Assembly (NCBI GenBank): GCA_023249255.1 | Contig: JAHFCY010000228.1 | Location: 1 to 5,239, forward strand | Reading direction: 5' to 3' | Length of the DNA stretch: 5,239 nucleotides | Source: Candidatus Lindowiibacteriota bacterium | GTDB taxonomy: Bacteria > Lindowbacteria > 2-12-FULL-62-27 | Shown: positions 4,502 to 5,239 of the stretch, piece by piece | Layout of the letters: every line of letters starts with the position of its first letter | Numbering within the stretch: the stretch's first letter is position 1 | Notes under the pieces: generated by a model | Seen by the model: only the letters and a program-made list of their open reading frames with translations | Told to the model about the DNA's origin: nothing | Databases searched by the model: none | Position numbers and translations under genes: made by a program

Positions 4502-5239
4502 ATGGCGAAGTCAAAGCCCGCGCCGCGCAAACCCGCGCGCCGGGCCAAATTTATTTTTGTCACAGGCGGCGTGCTGTCGTCGCTCGGCAAGGGCATCACG
4601 ACCGCGTCGATCGGAACGCTGCTCAAGTCGAGCGGCCTGAAAGTGACATCGGTGAAACTCGATCCGTATCTGAACGTCGACGCCGGCACCATGAATCCGT
4701 TCCAGCACGGCGAAGTGTACGTGACGGACGATGGAGCCGAGACGGACCTCGATCTTGGACATTACGAGCGTTTTCTGGGCGTGCAGATGAGCGCGAAGAA
4801 CAACGTGACGACCGGCAAGGTCTATGCCACGGTGATCGCGAAGGAACGCAAGGGGGACTATCTCGGCGCGACGGTCCAGATCGTTCCGCACGTGATCGAA
4901 GAAATCAAATCGCAGATTTTGAATCTGGAGAATGGCGTCGATGTCATTCTGGCCGAAGTCGGGGGCACTGTGGGAGACATCGAGAGCCAGCCGTTCCTGG
5001 AGGCCATCCGCCAGCTCGGGCTGGACCGCCGGGGCGACGCCGTGTTTGTTCATCTCACGCTTGTGCCGTATCTGGCGACCGTGGACGAGCTGAAGACGAA
5101 GCCGTCCCAGCACAGCGTGCAGGAATTGCGCCGGATCGGAATTCAGCCCGATCTGATCGTGGCGCGTTCGACGGTCCGGCTCAATGACGCTGCGCGGGCG
5201 AAGATCGCCCTGTTCTCAAACGTCGAAGCCGCGTCGGTT
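4502..5239 (+). CDS. pyrG: CTP synthase, N-terminal synthetase domain (3' end outside window)
   Basis: CTP synthase makes CTP from UTP, ATP and glutamine in the cytoplasm, the last step of pyrimidine nucleotide synthesis. The frame is open from ATG 4502 to the window end, 246 residues of about 540 expected; the glutaminase half is not in view. Conserved motifs are intact: [14 protein letters not shown] with K30 (E. coli K18), [10 protein letters not shown] with K52 (K40), [20 protein letters not shown] with D84 (D72), [28 protein letters not shown] with E152 (E140), and [20 protein letters not shown] followed by [14 protein letters not shown]. All are shifted by 12 relative to E. coli because of a basic N-terminal extension ([14 protein letters not shown]). 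A strong Shine-Dalgarno, GAGGGAG at 4487-4493, lies eight bases before the ATG inside the previous gene, whose stop is two bases upstream, so the two are translationally linked. A later start is unlikely because the first internal ATG (residue 64) falls after the P-loop-like motif. Confidence 0.97.
   Translation, partial: MAKSKPAPRKPARRAKFIFVTGGVLSSLGKGITTASIGTLLKSSGLKVTSVKLDPYLNVDAGTMNPFQHGEVYVTDDGAETDLDLGHYERFLGVQMSAKNNVTTGKVYATVIAKERKGDYLGATVQIVPHVIEEIKSQILNLENGVDVILAEVGGTVGDIESQPFLEAIRQLGLDRRGDAVFVHLTLVPYLATVDELKTKPSQHSVQELRRIGIQPDLIVARSTVRLNDAARAKIALFSNVEAASV

Noticed and set aside
4511-5113. A 200-codon open frame on the - strand
   Set aside because: It lies opposite pyrG, which is unmistakable from its conserved motifs.

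Overview
The window is a GC-rich, densely coded bacterial chromosome segment in which every supportable gene lies on the + strand. It carries a 7Fe ferredoxin, a MerR-type regulator, SpoVG, a secreted beta-propeller-like protein and CTP synthase. The TPR and FG-GAP/VCBS-like proteins, the use of SpoVG outside any sporulation context, and heptanucleotide tandem repeats between genes suggest an uncultured Gram-negative lineage, such as a former deltaproteobacterial or candidate-phylum bacterium. That placement is inference; no rRNA or other decisive marker is present.

Layout. Bases 1-345 hold the 3' end of a TPR protein gene. A TTGACA promoter (377-405) and a strong ribosome binding site precede fdxA (471-797), a complete 7Fe ferredoxin with all nine expected cysteines. 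The gap 798-1015 contains an inverted array of degenerate 7-base repeats (851-935) that runs into a T-rich tract. It can act as the fdxA terminator, and the T-rich tract also forms the AT-rich upstream part of the next promoter (957-984). That promoter drives a MerR-type regulator (1016-1537), whose last codons are themselves made of the same 7-base repeat family. The gap 1538-1672 holds two GC-rich hairpins and an 8-base direct repeat.

From 1673 onward five genes are tightly packed: a small protein tentatively resembling YwgA/Panacea-like proteins, a basic protein of unknown function, spoVG, a secreted protein with an FlgT-C-like segment and three DxDGDG-type loops, and pyrG, which is cut by the window end. 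Gaps are 66, 12, 7 and 2 bases, so they probably form one operon, possibly with an extra internal promoter near 2013-2041.

How they work together. fdxA and merR look like separate transcription units. The 1673-5239 block mixes a nucleotide biosynthesis enzyme, a SpoVG-type nucleic-acid-binding regulator and an exported protein of unknown role. I see no defence system, CRISPR array, transposase or RNA gene. The most noteworthy non-coding feature is the shared heptamer repeat family at two loci, one of which has become coding sequence. The two small unrecognised proteins upstream of spoVG and the C9 tract in the exported protein gene are the other points worth checking.
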